Source of the DNA: Gemmiger sp. An50
GTDB lineage: Bacteria; Bacillota; Clostridia; Oscillospirales; Ruminococcaceae
Length of the DNA stretch: 64,000 nt
Direction of reading: 5' to 3'
NCBI RefSeq assembly: GCF_002161595.1
Contig: NZ_NFID01000011.1
Location: 57,057-121,056 of the forward strand
Shown: positions 1 to 8,730 of the stretch, piece by piece
How positions within the stretch are numbered: the first letter of the stretch is position 1
How the letters are laid out: each line of letters opens with the position of its first letter
The notes under the pieces: model-generated
What the model was told of the DNA's origin: nothing
What the model saw: the letters and a program-made list of their open reading frames with translations, nothing else
Database searches by the model: none
Translations under genes and position numbers: made by a program

Positions 1-695
1 CCGCCGCCCAGGTAAGGCGGCTCAATGTTATAGCCCCGGCGCAGGTACAAAGCACCCACGCCCTTGGGCGCATGAATCTTGTGGCCGCTCACCGTGAAGC
101 TGTCGATGCCGTCCAGCTTCACCGGCACCCGCAGCCAGGCCTGCACCCCGTCCACATGCACGGCGGTGCGCGGGTTCTTTTCCTTCACCCGTTTTGCCAG
201 CCGGTTCACATCCACCAGCGTACCGATCTCGTTATTCACCTGCATGCAGCTCACCAGAATGGTGTTTTTGTCCACCGCGTTCACGAAGGCATCCAGGTCC
301 AGATGGCCGGTCTCGTCCGGATTGATGGTCACCACATCGAAGCCCAGCTGCCGCAGCCGTTCCATGGGCATGGCCACACTGGGATGCTCGTAGCCGCTCA
401 CCACCACCCGTTTGCCCCAGCTTTTCCGGGCCAGGGCCGCGCCCAGAATGGCGATGTTGTTGCTCTCGGAGCCGCAGCCGGTGAAAAACACCTCCTCGGG
501 GGACGCGCCCAGGGTCTTTGCCACCCCGGCGCGGGCCTTTTCCAGCAGGCGGCGGCTCTCGCAGCCGGGGCCGTACAGACTGGAGGGGTTGGCCCAGTGC
601 TCGACCATGGCCTTGCGGACGGCGTCCGCCACCGATTCGTCCACAATGGTGGTGGCGGCGTTATCCAGATAATGGAGGGTTTCGTTGTGCAGCAT
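1..695 (-). CDS. Cysteine desulfurase (NifS/IscS-like), 3' end beyond window
   Basis: Class V aminotransferase fold. It takes sulfur from L-cysteine for Fe-S clusters or thiolated cofactors. The visible 231 residues open with LHYLDNAATT, the usual N-terminus of the family. They contain the HVDGVQ cofactor-binding strand and the SGHKIHAPKG motif, whose lysine (about residue 206) forms the PLP Schiff base. The C-terminal part with the mobile catalytic cysteine loop lies outside the window, so the subtype (IscS, NifS or SufS) cannot be decided. The ATG at 695 is preceded by AAAGGTGAG, and a good promoter lies just upstream. It is divergent from fhs. Confidence 0.9.
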   Translation of the reverse strand, partial: MLHNETLHYLDNAATTIVDESVADAVRKAMVEHWANPSSLYGPGCESRRLLEKARAGVAKTLGASPEEVFFTGCGSESNNIAILGAALARKSWGKRVVVSGYEHPSVAMPMERLRQLGFDVVTINPDETGHLDLDAFVNAVDKNTILVSCMQVNNEIGTLVDVNRLAKRVKEKNPRTAVHVDGVQAWLRVPVKLDGIDSFTVSGHKIHAPKGVGALYLRRGYNIEPPYLGG

Positions 696-734
696 TCCGG
701 TCTCACCTTTTACAAAAAGTATTAAACGCTTTTA

Positions 735-763
735 TTTTTACAAAAATCCGGTAATTTCGTCAA
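735..763 (-). promoter_or_regulatory. Sigma-A type promoter for the cysteine desulfurase gene
   Basis: On the minus strand TTGACG (758-763) is followed after 17 bases by TAAAAA (735-740), about 40 bases before the start codon at 695. The -35 is near consensus and the -10 is weaker. Confidence 0.55.
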
Positions 764-830
764 AGAAAAAGCGCATAGGGATACAGAATATAGTATAGCA
801 TACCGGCGTGGGGTTTCACAACCAAAACCG

Positions 831-960
831 CCGGGGAAAGCTGGCGTTGCATAAGAAGTGCGACTTCTTGTGTGATGCTTGTAAGATGGGGCGAATTTTG
901 GTACCCTTATAGAAGAAAGAAAAGGACCACCGGCCCGTCTGCGCCCCGGCGCGGGCAGGC
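831..960 (+). promoter_or_regulatory. Candidate ZTP (pfl) riboswitch in the fhs leader
   Basis: ZTP riboswitches sense the purine intermediate ZTP/ZMP and commonly sit upstream of one-carbon genes, including formate-THF ligase. The leader has GGGGAAAGCTGGCG (833-846), resembling the first conserved element that ends in CUGGCG. Further on are GGACCACCGG (924-933) and CCCCGGCGCGGGCA (944-957), resembling the ACCACCGGGG and CCGCCUGGGCA elements in the right order. Between them is a perfect 7-bp hairpin (852-868). The match is by memory and partly degenerate. A TATAGT at 789-794 could be the -10 that drives it. The rest of 696-1008 holds no gene. Confidence 0.45.
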
Positions 961-1008
961 CGATGTTGTTTGATGGGTGTATGCCCGGAACAGGAAAGGA
1001 TGAGCGCC

Positions 1009-2670
1009 ATGAAATCGGATATTCAGATCGCACAGGAAGCCACCCTGCAGCCCATTGCCGAGGTTGCGAAAAAGCTGGGTCTCACAGAGGATGAGATCAG
1101 CCTGTATGGCAAATACAAGGCAAAGCTCGACCACAAGCTGGCAAAGCGGGAGGGCAAACAGGGCAAACTGATTCTTGTAACGGCCATCAGCCCCACCCCG
1201 GCCGGCGAGGGCAAGACCACCATCAGCACCGGTCTGGCGGACGGCCTGAACGCTCTGGGCAAGAAGACCATGCTCTGCCTGCGCGAGCCCAGCCTGGGAC
1301 CCGTATTCGGCATCAAGGGCGGCGCGGCCGGCGGCGGCTACGCTCAGGTGGTGCCCATGGAGGACATCAACCTGCATTTCACCGGCGACCTGCACGCCAT
1401 CGGCGCGGCCAACAACCTGCTGGCGGCCATGGTGGACAACAGCGTATACCAGGGCAACCCCCACAACATTGATCCCCGTCGCATCGTTTGGAAGCGCTGC
1501 GTGGACATGAACGACCGCCAGCTGCGCTTTGTGACCGACGGTCTGGGCGGCAAGGTGAACGGCGTGCCCCGTGAGGACGGTTTCGACATCACCGTGGCCA
1601 GCGAGGTCATGGCGATTTTCTGCCTGGCCACCGATCTGAAAGACTTGAAAGAGCGCCTGAGCCGCATTGTTGTGGCCTACAGCTACGACGGCCAGCCGGT
1701 GACCGCGGGTCAGATCGGCGCGGCAGGTGCCATGACCGCCCTGCTGAAGGACGCCTTCGACCCCAACCTGGTACAGACCCTGGAGAACAACCCGGCGATC
1801 ATTCACGGCGGTCCCTTCGCGAACATTGCCCACGGCTGCAACAGCGTGATGGCCACCCGTCTGAGCCTGAGCCTGGCGGATTACGTGGTGACCGAGGCGG
1901 GCTTCGGCGCGGATCTGGGCGCCGAGAAGTTCCTGGACATCAAGTGCCGCAAGGCAGGTCTTTCCCCCAACGCGGTGGTGATCGTGGCCACCGTGCGTGC
2001 CCTGAAGCATCACGGCGGATGCCCCAAGGATCGGCTGGGTGTGGAGAACCTGGAGTACCTGACCGCCGGTGCGGACAACCTGCGCCGTCATGTGGAGAAC
2101 ATGCGCAATTTCGGTCTGCCGGTTTGTGTGGCGATCAACGCGTTCCCCACCGACACCGCCGCCGAGCACGACTGCGTGAAGAAGATCTGCGCCGAACTGG
2201 GCGTGCCCTGCGCGCTGGCTGAGGTATTTGCCAAGGGCGGCCAGGGCGGCACCGAGCTGGCCAAGACCGTACTGGACATCATGCAGGACGACACCGCTGT
2301 CAGCTTCACCTATCCGGACGAGATGTCCCTGAAAGAGAAAGTTCTGGCGGTTGCGAAGAAAATCTACCGGGCCAAGGATGTGACCTGGAGCGCGCCTGCT
2401 CTGAAGACCCTGGCGGAGATCGAGGCCATGGGCTACGGCAATCTGCCGGTCTGCATTGCCAAGACCCAGTATTCCTTCAGCGACGACGCGAAGCTGCTGG
2501 CTGCCCCCTCCGATTTCACCATGACTGTGCGTGACGTGCGGCTTTCCGCCGGTGCGGGATTCGTTGTGGTCATCATGGGCAGCATCATGACCATGCCCGG
2601 CCTGCCCAAAAAGCCCGCCGCCGAAAACATCGACGTGGACGAAAACGGCAAAATCACCGGACTTTTTTAA
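1009..2670 (+). CDS. fhs: Formate--tetrahydrofolate ligase
   Basis: ATP-dependent cytosolic enzyme joining formate to tetrahydrofolate to give 10-formyl-THF for purine and formyl-Met-tRNA synthesis. The 553-residue product matches the usual family length of about 556. The nucleotide-binding loop TPAGEGKTT is at residues 63-71, and long stretches are typical of the family ([21 protein letters not shown]). The start at 1009 was chosen because AGGAAAGGA (992-1000) lies 8 bases upstream; the in-frame ATGs at 973 and 1000 are too close to it or upstream of it. It is monocistronic, with a possible ZTP riboswitch before it and terminator-like repeats after it. Confidence 0.97.
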   Translation: MKSDIQIAQEATLQPIAEVAKKLGLTEDEISLYGKYKAKLDHKLAKREGKQGKLILVTAISPTPAGEGKTTISTGLADGLNALGKKTMLCLREPSLGPVFGIKGGAAGGGYAQVVPMEDINLHFTGDLHAIGAANNLLAAMVDNSVYQGNPHNIDPRRIVWKRCVDMNDRQLRFVTDGLGGKVNGVPREDGFDITVASEVMAIFCLATDLKDLKERLSRIVVAYSYDGQPVTAGQIGAAGAMTALLKDAFDPNLVQTLENNPAIIHGGPFANIAHGCNSVMATRLSLSLADYVVTEAGFGADLGAEKFLDIKCRKAGLSPNAVVIVATVRALKHHGGCPKDRLGVENLEYLTAGADNLRRHVENMRNFGLPVCVAINAFPTDTAAEHDCVKKICAELGVPCALAEVFAKGGQGGTELAKTVLDIMQDDTAVSFTYPDEMSLKEKVLAVAKKIYRAKDVTWSAPALKTLAEIEAMGYGNLPVCIAKTQYSFSDDAKLLAAPSDFTMTVRDVRLSAGAGFVVVIMGSIMTMPGLPKKPAAENIDVDENGKITGLF

Positions 2671-3063
2671 CGACCCGACCGTTAACCGGGTGCGGTACGC
2701 CTGCCGTTTCGCACCCGGCTTTCCTCAGCGACGTACGCCAGCATCCTTTTTACGGACTCGACCGTTGACGGGATACGGGACGGTTACCGGTACGCACCGG
2801 ATTTTCCTCAGCGACGTACGCCAGCACCCTTTTGACGGACTCGACCGTTGACGGGATACGGGACGGTTACTGGTACGCACCGGATTTTCCTCAGCGACGT
2901 ATGCCAGCTGCCTTTTTTAACGAGCCGACCGGCAGCGGGAAACGGGACGTTTTCTGGTAAGTTCACACTGGATTTTTCCTTAGCAGTATACGCCGACTTC
3001 CCGATTCAGCAACCCGATCATCAGCCGGGTGCGGAACATCTTTTGTTCCGCACCCGGCTTTTT
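2671..3063. repeat. Tandem repeat array of about five terminator-like units of 81-90 bp
   Basis: Immediately after the fhs stop, similar units begin near 2671, 2752, 2835, 2920 and 3011 (periods about 81, 83, 85 and 91). Shared blocks are GACTCGACCGTTGACGGGAT, GGTACGCACCGGATTTTCCT and CAGCGACGTACGCCAGCA. Units 2 and 3 are nearly identical over more than 70 bases; unit 4 is diverged. The first and last units carry a GGGTGCGG...CGCACCC hairpin followed by T-rich sequence. No ORF of interest is present. Confidence 0.85.
3023..3063 (+). terminator. Strong rho-independent terminator
   Basis: A perfect 15-bp stem, AGCCGGGTGCGGAAC (3023-3037) with GTTCCGCACCCGGCT (3045-3059), has a 7-base loop and is followed by TTTT. 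It is the last member of the repeat array and probably ends fhs transcripts. Confidence 0.85.
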
Positions 3064-3104
3064 CGTACTGTGCCCTGTTCCCCTCTTCAATTTTTCCACG
3101 ATGA

Positions 3105-3147
3105 CAAAAAACAGCCGGTGGGAGAAACTCCCATCGGCTGCTTTTTG
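3105..3147. terminator. Bidirectional terminator between fhs and the SGNH genes
   Basis: CAGCCGGTGGGAG and CTCCCATCGGCTG form a 13-bp stem (one wobble) with a 3-base loop. It is flanked by AAAAAA on the left and TTTTT on the right, so it can stop convergent transcription from both sides. Confidence 0.85.
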
Positions 3148-3165
3148 TTATCCCTTTTAATTTGC

Positions 3166-4179
3166 TCAGGTGTTGTCCGCCAGATAGTAGGTGCTGCCCA
3201 TCACGTAGTCCAGGTCGCTGCTGTAGGCCACGTGCCGCAGCAGATAATCCATCCAGGCCCCGTAGCCCGCCGAGTTCAGATGCAGGCCCTCGGTGGTGTA
3301 GCTGGGATTCAGTCCGCCGCTGTCGTCCACCAGCGAGCTGTAGATATCCAGATAATGGCAGCCCTGTTCCAGCGCCATCTGCGCCAGCTGCTGGTTGATC
3401 CGCTGGATGCGTTCGTTGTTCAGGTTCGTGTTGGTGTAGTCGGTGGTCACCGGCGTCATCGACTGGATGTAGATCTCCACATCCTGCCCCGCCGCTTCCC
3501 GGACCGAGGTGATCATCTGCTCATAGTAGCCGAAATAACCCTTTTCCACCGCCTCGTCCGCACTGGTGGCCAGCGCGTTCGCACCGAACATCAAATACAC
3601 CGCCTTCGGCTGCTTTTCGGCGATAATGTCCAGCGCCACCTCGGTGGCTACCACCGTTTCCGAGCGGTACCGGTTCATGCTCTTGCGGTTCACAATGTCG
3701 CTGGGCACCGCGCCTCGATAGCCCAGCACCGTGGCCACGCCCTTGGCCGGGTTCTCGTAAAGATCCAGACCCTCGGTCACACTGTCGCCCAGGAACACCG
3801 TGTTCGGCAGATATTTGGTGCTGTCCACCAGGCCGCATTCCGGCTGCACGATGTCCTCGTAGCCCAGCGTCTTGATGGTGTAGTCCCCGGTCTGCTGCAC
3901 CGGGCCCATCCGCTCAAAGCCGGTCTCGTTGGTGTCCACCACCGGGTTCTGCATGGGCAGAGGCGCCAGCACGCTGCCGGAAATACCCGGCTGTATCGTC
4001 TCGCTGGAGGCAGGTTCCTCCGCGCCCCAGCCGGTCACCGCCTGGATGCCCACCGTGATTACCCCGGAAACGCCCAGGACCATCACCGCCAGCAGGGCCA
4101 TGCTCAGCACCCGCCGCTGCGCGCGCCGCCGCTGGCGGCTGCGCACCTGATTGCTGAATTCTCGATAGCTGTTTGCCAT
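3166..4179 (-). CDS. Membrane-anchored SGNH/GDSL hydrolase, copy A
   Basis: The product has 337 residues: a basic N-terminus, one transmembrane helix (about 24-46), a low-complexity linker and an extracytoplasmic SGNH domain. VFLGDSVTEG carries the nucleophile S133, MFGAN the block III asparagine (N201), and TEGLHLN the catalytic H300. The residue three before that histidine is glutamate (E297), where the family normally has aspartate. SGNH enzymes of this layout often de-O-acetylate or esterify cell-wall polymers; the substrate here is unknown. It is paralogous to the gene immediately upstream and probably co-transcribed with it (42-base gap). Confidence 0.85.
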   Translation of the reverse strand: MANSYREFSNQVRSRQRRRAQRRVLSMALLAVMVLGVSGVITVGIQAVTGWGAEEPASSETIQPGISGSVLAPLPMQNPVVDTNETGFERMGPVQQTGDYTIKTLGYEDIVQPECGLVDSTKYLPNTVFLGDSVTEGLDLYENPAKGVATVLGYRGAVPSDIVNRKSMNRYRSETVVATEVALDIIAEKQPKAVYLMFGANALATSADEAVEKGYFGYYEQMITSVREAAGQDVEIYIQSMTPVTTDYTNTNLNNERIQRINQQLAQMALEQGCHYLDIYSSLVDDSGGLNPSYTTEGLHLNSAGYGAWMDYLLRHVAYSSDLDYVMGSTYYLADNT

Positions 4180-4221
4180 GTTGTCTCCTGTTCGATTCCC
4201 GCCCCGTTCAAAAGGCGGCGG

Positions 4222-5265
4222 TTATTCGGCAGCCTTGTAATAGGGGCTGCCCTCCAGATAGGGGTTCTCCGGGTTATACACGGTATGAGTGGTCAGATAA
4301 TCCCGCAGCAGCGGATAGGCATTCTCGTTCAGGTGTACCCCGTCCCTCGCGGCCAGGTCCTCCCGCAGGTCGCCGTTCTCATCCGCCAGCACGTCGTGCA
4401 GGTTGATGAAGTAGCAGCCCTTCTCCACTGCCATCTTGGCCAGCTCGTTGTTCACCCGCTGAATGCGCTCCCGGTACAGGCCCGGCTGGCTCACGCCCGG
4501 CCGCACCGGCGTGACCGACTGCACGTAAATGGCCACCTCGCTGCCCAGCGCTTCCCGGAATTTGTCCAGCATCTGGCTGTAGTAGGCCAGATACGACTGC
4601 TCGGCCGCGTCGTCGTTGCGCACCAGGGCGTTCGTGCCCAGCAGAATATACAGCCGCTTGGGATTGCTGTTGATGATGGTGTCGAAGATCGCTTCCGGCT
4701 CCCGGCCCGAACCGTCGCCCGGGTCCGCCACCTCGTTGTTCACCACCTGGCTGGGGCCGATGTTCTTATAGGCGCACACAAAGGCGTGCTCCTTCATATC
4801 GGAAGTTCCGAACACGTTCCAGCCCTGGCTCACACTGTCGCCCAGAATCGCGGTGCGGTCGAAGTATTTCATGTCCACCTGGCCGTTTTCCGGCACCGCC
4901 AGCAGCCGGAAGTCCGGCGAGTTCACCGTCTGATCCAGCGTTTTCTCCAGCGGCTGCATGGTATCCCACGCAGCGGTCTCGCCCTGCGCTGCCAGGCTGG
5001 CGGCAGGCTGGCTCTGGCTCGTGCTTTCGCTCTGAGGCGTACTTTCCGGTGTGCTCTGACTTTGTGCTGTGCTCTGGGCCACGCTTTCGCTCTGGGCTGT
5101 GCTCTGGCTCTTGTCCGTGCCGGGCAGCCCGCCCATCAGACGGATCGCACCGTAGGCTGCCGCCATCACGGCGGCCACCACCACCACAAAGATCAGCGCC
5201 CTGCGCGCTGCGCGTTTGCGCTTGCGCCGGCGGACCTGTTCTCTGAATTCCCGGTATGTAGGCAT
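4222..5265 (-). CDS. Membrane-anchored SGNH/GDSL hydrolase, copy B
   Basis: A 347-residue paralogue of the next gene with the same architecture. The basic start MPTYREFREQVRRRK resembles MANSYREFSNQVRSRQ of copy A. A transmembrane helix lies at about 23-45. A 45-residue Ser/Gln/Thr-rich spacer (repeats such as STAQSES) follows, then the SGNH domain. Catalytic residues are complete: ILGDSVSQG (S144), LLGTNAL (N212) and RDGVHLN (D308, H311). The long polar spacer suggests a domain reaching through the wall. It is first in a two-gene unit from the promoter at 5395-5423. Target polymer unknown. Confidence 0.87.
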   Translation of the reverse strand: MPTYREFREQVRRRKRKRAARRALIFVVVVAAVMAAAYGAIRLMGGLPGTDKSQSTAQSESVAQSTAQSQSTPESTPQSESTSQSQPAASLAAQGETAAWDTMQPLEKTLDQTVNSPDFRLLAVPENGQVDMKYFDRTAILGDSVSQGWNVFGTSDMKEHAFVCAYKNIGPSQVVNNEVADPGDGSGREPEAIFDTIINSNPKRLYILLGTNALVRNDDAAEQSYLAYYSQMLDKFREALGSEVAIYVQSVTPVRPGVSQPGLYRERIQRVNNELAKMAVEKGCYFINLHDVLADENGDLREDLAARDGVHLNENAYPLLRDYLTTHTVYNPENPYLEGSPYYKAAE

Positions 5266-5394
5266 CCTTGTTCTTCCCCTTTCCCTGCTCCGGCTCTGCC
5301 TTCGGCCGCCGGGGCTTTCTCTATACCTTTAAAACGCGGATGAATGCCAAAACATTTCAGCTCCGCGCCGATTATTTTTCTGCGTATGTGTTTT

Positions 5395-5423
5395 ATTATA
5401 CCCCACCCGTGTTTAGGGTTCAA
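5395..5423 (-). promoter_or_regulatory. Promoter of the SGNH hydrolase operon
   Basis: On the minus strand TTGAAC (5418-5423), 17 bases, then TATAAT (5395-5400). It leaves a leader of about 125 bases before the start at 5265. Confidence 0.8.
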
Positions 5424-5544
5424 TAAGACCGGGGGGATTTTCACCGCTTTTCTTGGCCTCCGGCCAGGCGAACGAAAAAGTTTTTCATTTTGTTAATATT
5501 TTATCCATCTTCCCCAAAATTTCCAGATTTTTTCATTTTTGGTC

Positions 5545-5573
5545 TTGACGAACACTTTATCACCCTGCATACT
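5545..5573 (+). promoter_or_regulatory. Promoter of the AraC-family gene
   Basis: TTGACG (5545-5550), 17 bases, CATACT (5568-5573). The first ten bases, TTGACGAACA, are identical in the galE-leader promoter at 6529. The stretch between this and the divergent promoter at 5395-5423 is AT-rich and holds no gene. Confidence 0.65.
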
Positions 5574-5664
5574 TAAGATAAACGGATGCCTTGTTCCCGT
5601 CTGCGGCCAGCCGGCTCGGCGGGGGCTGATCGGGCTTTCCGCGGGAAGGAGCGAGCCCTGGACC

Positions 5665-6513
5665 ATGATCACCCATCACTTCGATATCGAGCCCAAGCAG
5701 CCCTGCCAGCTGCCCTCGGCCCAGCTGCTGCACGCCAGCATCTACCACGGCGCGCTTTCGCCCCGCTGCGATGTTCACAGTCACATCTTTACCGAGCTGC
5801 TGTATGTCCTTCAGGGCAGCGGCTGGATCGAAGCGGACGGCCAGCAGGTGGAATTGCAGACCGGCGATGTGCTGGTGCTGAATCCCCAGTGCCCGCACCA
5901 CGGCATCCAGCCCGGGCGCGAACCCTTTTCCACCCTGAGCCTGAACCTGTGCTGCTCCTGCTGCGTGGGCGGTCAGGGTTCTGGCTGGCTGCGGCTGACC
6001 GGCCGTCAGGCGGCTCTCCTGGAGCCTTATCTGCGCCTGTTCCTTCAGGAGCTGCAGAACCGCCGGGATTACTTCGAGCCCGCCTGCCATCAGCTCACCA
6101 CCCTGCTGATGCTGCAGCTCAACCGCATCTGCCCCCTCACCCAGAACAACACCTCCTCCAGCCGCAAAAGCGCCATGGAGTGTGCCCGGGTGCGCCAGTA
6201 CATCGACGAGCATTACGCCGAGTCCATCACCCTGGACCAGCTGGCCCACTACGCCGGGCTGAACAAATACTATCTGGTGCATGTGTTTAATCGGGAAATG
6301 GGCTGCAGCCCCATCAGCTATCTGATCGAGCGGCGCATCAGCGAGAGCAAGCGCCTGCTGGCCGCCACCCGCACTCCGGTGCAGCAGATCAGCCGCCAGC
6401 TGGGCTTTTCCAGCCCCAGCTATTTTAGCCAGAGCTTCCGGCGGGCCACCGGGGTCTCCCCCGCGGAATTCCGCCGTCAGGCCATGGCCATGGGCACCCA
6501 AGCGACAGAATGA
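5665..6513 (+). CDS. AraC-family transcriptional regulator
   Basis: A 282-residue cytosolic regulator. The N-terminal cupin-like sensing domain (about 1-95) contains HSHIFTELLYVLQGSG and GDVLVLNPQCPHHG. The C-terminal double helix-turn-helix of about 100 residues ends with the AraC signature LGFSSPSYFSQSFRRATGVS. The sensor half and the galE/pyrophosphorylase genes that follow suggest control of sugar metabolism, but the ligand is unknown. The start at 5665 has GGAAGGAG about 13 bases upstream. The reading frame is open back to 5539, but that lies upstream of the likely transcription start. Confidence 0.85.
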   Translation: MITHHFDIEPKQPCQLPSAQLLHASIYHGALSPRCDVHSHIFTELLYVLQGSGWIEADGQQVELQTGDVLVLNPQCPHHGIQPGREPFSTLSLNLCCSCCVGGQGSGWLRLTGRQAALLEPYLRLFLQELQNRRDYFEPACHQLTTLLMLQLNRICPLTQNNTSSSRKSAMECARVRQYIDEHYAESITLDQLAHYAGLNKYYLVHVFNREMGCSPISYLIERRISESKRLLAATRTPVQQISRQLGFSSPSYFSQSFRRATGVSPAEFRRQAMAMGTQATE

Positions 6514-6528
6514 TGCAATGATTCTTCA

Positions 6529-6557
6529 TTGACGAACAACAATTTTTATCGTACACT
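6529..6557 (+). promoter_or_regulatory. Promoter upstream of galE
   Basis: TTGACG (6529-6534), 17 bases, TACACT (6552-6557), just after the AraC stop codon. Initiation near 6564 places the next hairpin inside the first 60 transcribed bases. Confidence 0.7.
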
Positions 6558-6570
6558 TAAAACTAGTCAG

Positions 6571-6620
6571 CAAAGGTCTTTGCCCCCCGCGTGTTCCATG
6601 CGCTGGCAAAGGCCTTTTTG
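6571..6620 (+). terminator. Terminator-like hairpin in the galE leader (possible attenuator)
   Basis: AAAGGTCTTTGCC (6572-6584) pairs with GGCAAAGGCCTTT (13 bp, one G-U) and is followed by a run of T. It could end AraC transcripts, but it lies downstream of the promoter at 6529, so galE transcription must read through it. Confidence 0.7.
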
Positions 6621-6680
6621 TTTCGCGCCCGCCGGGTGCGGAGCGATTGAATCTATGAGAATAGAATGGGAGTGTTTTCA

Positions 6681-7700
6681 ATGGCAATTTTGGTATGCGG
6701 CGGCGCCGGCTACATCGGCAGCCATACCTGCGTGGAGCTTCTGGCCGCCGGCTACGATATCGTTGTGGCCGATAACTTCTACAATTCCTGCCCCAAGGCT
6801 GTGGAGCGCATCAAGCAGATCTCCGGCAAGGATTTCCGCTTTGTGGAAGTGGACCTGACCGACGTCGACGCGGTGGAGACCCTGTTCGCCCAGAATCCGG
6901 ACATCGACTCCGTGATCCAGTTTGCCGCCTACAAGGCCGTGGGCGAGAGCGTTTCCAAGCCCATCGAATACTACACCAACAACCTGGAGACCACCCTGGT
7001 GGTGCTGGACGCCATGCGCCGCCACGGAGTGCACAACATCGTGTTCTCCTCCTCCGCCACCGTTTACGGCGACCCCGCCACTGTGCCCATCACCGAGGAC
7101 TTCCCTGTGGGCGCCACCACCAACCCCTACGGCACCAGCAAGGTGTTCAACGAGCGCATGCTCACCGACTGCTGCACCGCTGACCCCGAGCTGAACGTGG
7201 CCCTGCTGCGCTACTTCAACCCCATCGGCGCTCACAAGAGCGGCCTGATCGGCGAGGACCCCAACGGCATCCCCAACAACCTGGTGCCTTACATCGCCAA
7301 GGTGGCCGTGGGCAAGCTGGAGAAGGTGCATGTGTTCGGCAACGACTACCCCACTCCGGACGGCACCGGCGTGCGTGACTACATCCACGTGGTGGACCTG
7401 GCCCGCGGTCATGTGGCCGCCATCAAGAAGCTGGAGCAGAAGCCCGGCCTGTTCATCTGCAACCTGGGCACCGGCCACGGCTACAGCGTGCTGGATGTGA
7501 TCCATGCTTATGAGAAGGCCTGCGGCAAGGCCCTGCCCTATGTGATCGATCCCCGCCGCCCCGGCGACATTGCCGAGTGTTGGGCTGACCCCTCCAAGGC
7601 CAAGAACGAGCTGGGCTGGGTGGCCGAGTACGGCATCGAGGACATGTGCGCCGACAGCTGGAAGTGGCAGAGCATGAATCCCAACGGCTACAAAGATTGA
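6681..7700 (+). CDS. galE: UDP-glucose 4-epimerase
   Basis: Interconverts UDP-galactose and UDP-glucose in the Leloir pathway. The 339-residue short-chain dehydrogenase fold has the NAD-binding GGAGYIG at residues 7-13. The serine triplet FSSSATVYG (123-125) and the YGTSK motif (Y150, K154) supply the catalytic residues. Start at 6681: a GGGAG ribosome site lies 9 bases upstream, and the ATG at 6666 has none. galK, galT and galM are about 33 kb away, while the downstream gene makes NDP-sugars, so epimerase activity also serves polysaccharide precursors. Confidence 0.95.
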   Translation: MAILVCGGAGYIGSHTCVELLAAGYDIVVADNFYNSCPKAVERIKQISGKDFRFVEVDLTDVDAVETLFAQNPDIDSVIQFAAYKAVGESVSKPIEYYTNNLETTLVVLDAMRRHGVHNIVFSSSATVYGDPATVPITEDFPVGATTNPYGTSKVFNERMLTDCCTADPELNVALLRYFNPIGAHKSGLIGEDPNGIPNNLVPYIAKVAVGKLEKVHVFGNDYPTPDGTGVRDYIHVVDLARGHVAAIKKLEQKPGLFICNLGTGHGYSVLDVIHAYEKACGKALPYVIDPRRPGDIAECWADPSKAKNELGWVAEYGIEDMCADSWKWQSMNPNGYKD

Positions 7701-7748
7701 TATTTAGCCAATTTTCTACAAAAAGTATATTAAAAGGAGTTGTTTTCC

Positions 7749-8672
7749 TTGGCGAAGAAACCGATTCTGGTGGTCATGGCGGCCGGTATGGGCAGCCGGT
7801 ACGGCGGTCTGAAGCAGATCGACCCGGTAGGCCGCTGCGGCGAAGCCATTCTGGACTACTCGGTGTTTGACGCGAAGCGGGCCGGGTTCGAGACCGTGGT
7901 CTTCATCATCAAGCACGAGATCGAGGAGGCCTTCAAGTCCACCATCGGCGCCCGTCTTGCCCCGCACATGGAGGTGCGCTACGCCTACCAGCAGCTGGAG
8001 AAGCTGCCCGCCGGCTATTCCGTTCCCGAGGGCCGTACCAAGCCCTGGGGCACCAGCCACGCCATTCTGAGCGCGGAGGATGTGATCGACGCGCCCTTTG
8101 CGGTGATCAACGCCGACGACTATTACGGTCCCGAGGCGTTCCAGGTGATCTACGACTACCTTTCCACCCATGAGGACGGCGGCGTGTACGAGTACAGTAT
8201 GGTCGGCTACCTGCTGAAAAATACCGTGACCGAAAACGGCTACGTCTCCCGCGGTGTCTGCGTGACCAATGCGGAAGGCTATCTGGACAGTGTGACCGAG
8301 CGCACCCGCATCGAGACCTGCCCGGAGGGCATTCACTTCTCCGAGGACGGCGGCGAGAGCTGGACTCCCATTTCCGGCGAAAGCGTGGTCTCCATGAACC
8401 TGTGGGGCTTCGGGCCCAGCTTCGTGAAGGAGATCAGCGCCCGCTTCCCCGCCTTCCTGGACAAGGCGCTGGCTGAGAATCCGCTGAAGGCGGAGTTCTA
8501 TCTGCCCAGCGTGGTGAGCGCCCTGATCGAAGAGGGCAAGGCCCGGGTCAAGGTGCTGCACAGCACCGACCGCTGGCACGGCGTGACCTACCAGGAAGAC
8601 AAGCCCCTGGTTGTGGCCGCCATCGGCGAAAAGACCGACGCGGGGCTGTATCCCAGCCCGCTGTGGGGTTGA
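7749..8672 (+). CDS. NDP-sugar pyrophosphorylase / UTP-glucose-1-phosphate uridylyltransferase-like
   Basis: A 307-residue nucleotidyltransferase of the NTP_transferase fold. The N-terminal signature AAGMGSRYGGLKQ (11-23) binds the nucleotide, and INADDYYG supplies the metal-binding aspartates. Such enzymes make UDP-glucose or a similar NDP-sugar from NTP and sugar 1-phosphate. It lacks the full look of classical GalU, so the exact sugar is uncertain. The start is TTG at 7749: AAAGGAG (7733-7739) lies 9 bases upstream, whereas the first TTG at 7740 abuts it. It is 48 bases after galE, probably in one operon, and ends at a terminator. Confidence 0.85.
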   Translation: MAKKPILVVMAAGMGSRYGGLKQIDPVGRCGEAILDYSVFDAKRAGFETVVFIIKHEIEEAFKSTIGARLAPHMEVRYAYQQLEKLPAGYSVPEGRTKPWGTSHAILSAEDVIDAPFAVINADDYYGPEAFQVIYDYLSTHEDGGVYEYSMVGYLLKNTVTENGYVSRGVCVTNAEGYLDSVTERTRIETCPEGIHFSEDGGESWTPISGESVVSMNLWGFGPSFVKEISARFPAFLDKALAENPLKAEFYLPSVVSALIEEGKARVKVLHSTDRWHGVTYQEDKPLVVAAIGEKTDAGLYPSPLWG

Positions 8673-8688
8673 ATTTTTCCCGAATAGC

Positions 8689-8724
8689 AAAAAACCGGAG
8701 AGCACACAGCTCTCCGGTTTTTTT
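8689..8724. terminator. Bidirectional terminator
   Basis: ACCGGAGAGC and GCTCTCCGGT form a 10-bp stem with a 5-base loop. Runs of A on the left and T on the right separate convergent genes. Confidence 0.85.
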
Positions 8725-8730
8725 GTTGTC

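Noticed and set aside
2848..5343. 831-residue plus-strand frame over the SGNH hydrolase genes
   Set aside because: It crosses two clear catalytic genes, two terminators and the repeat array.
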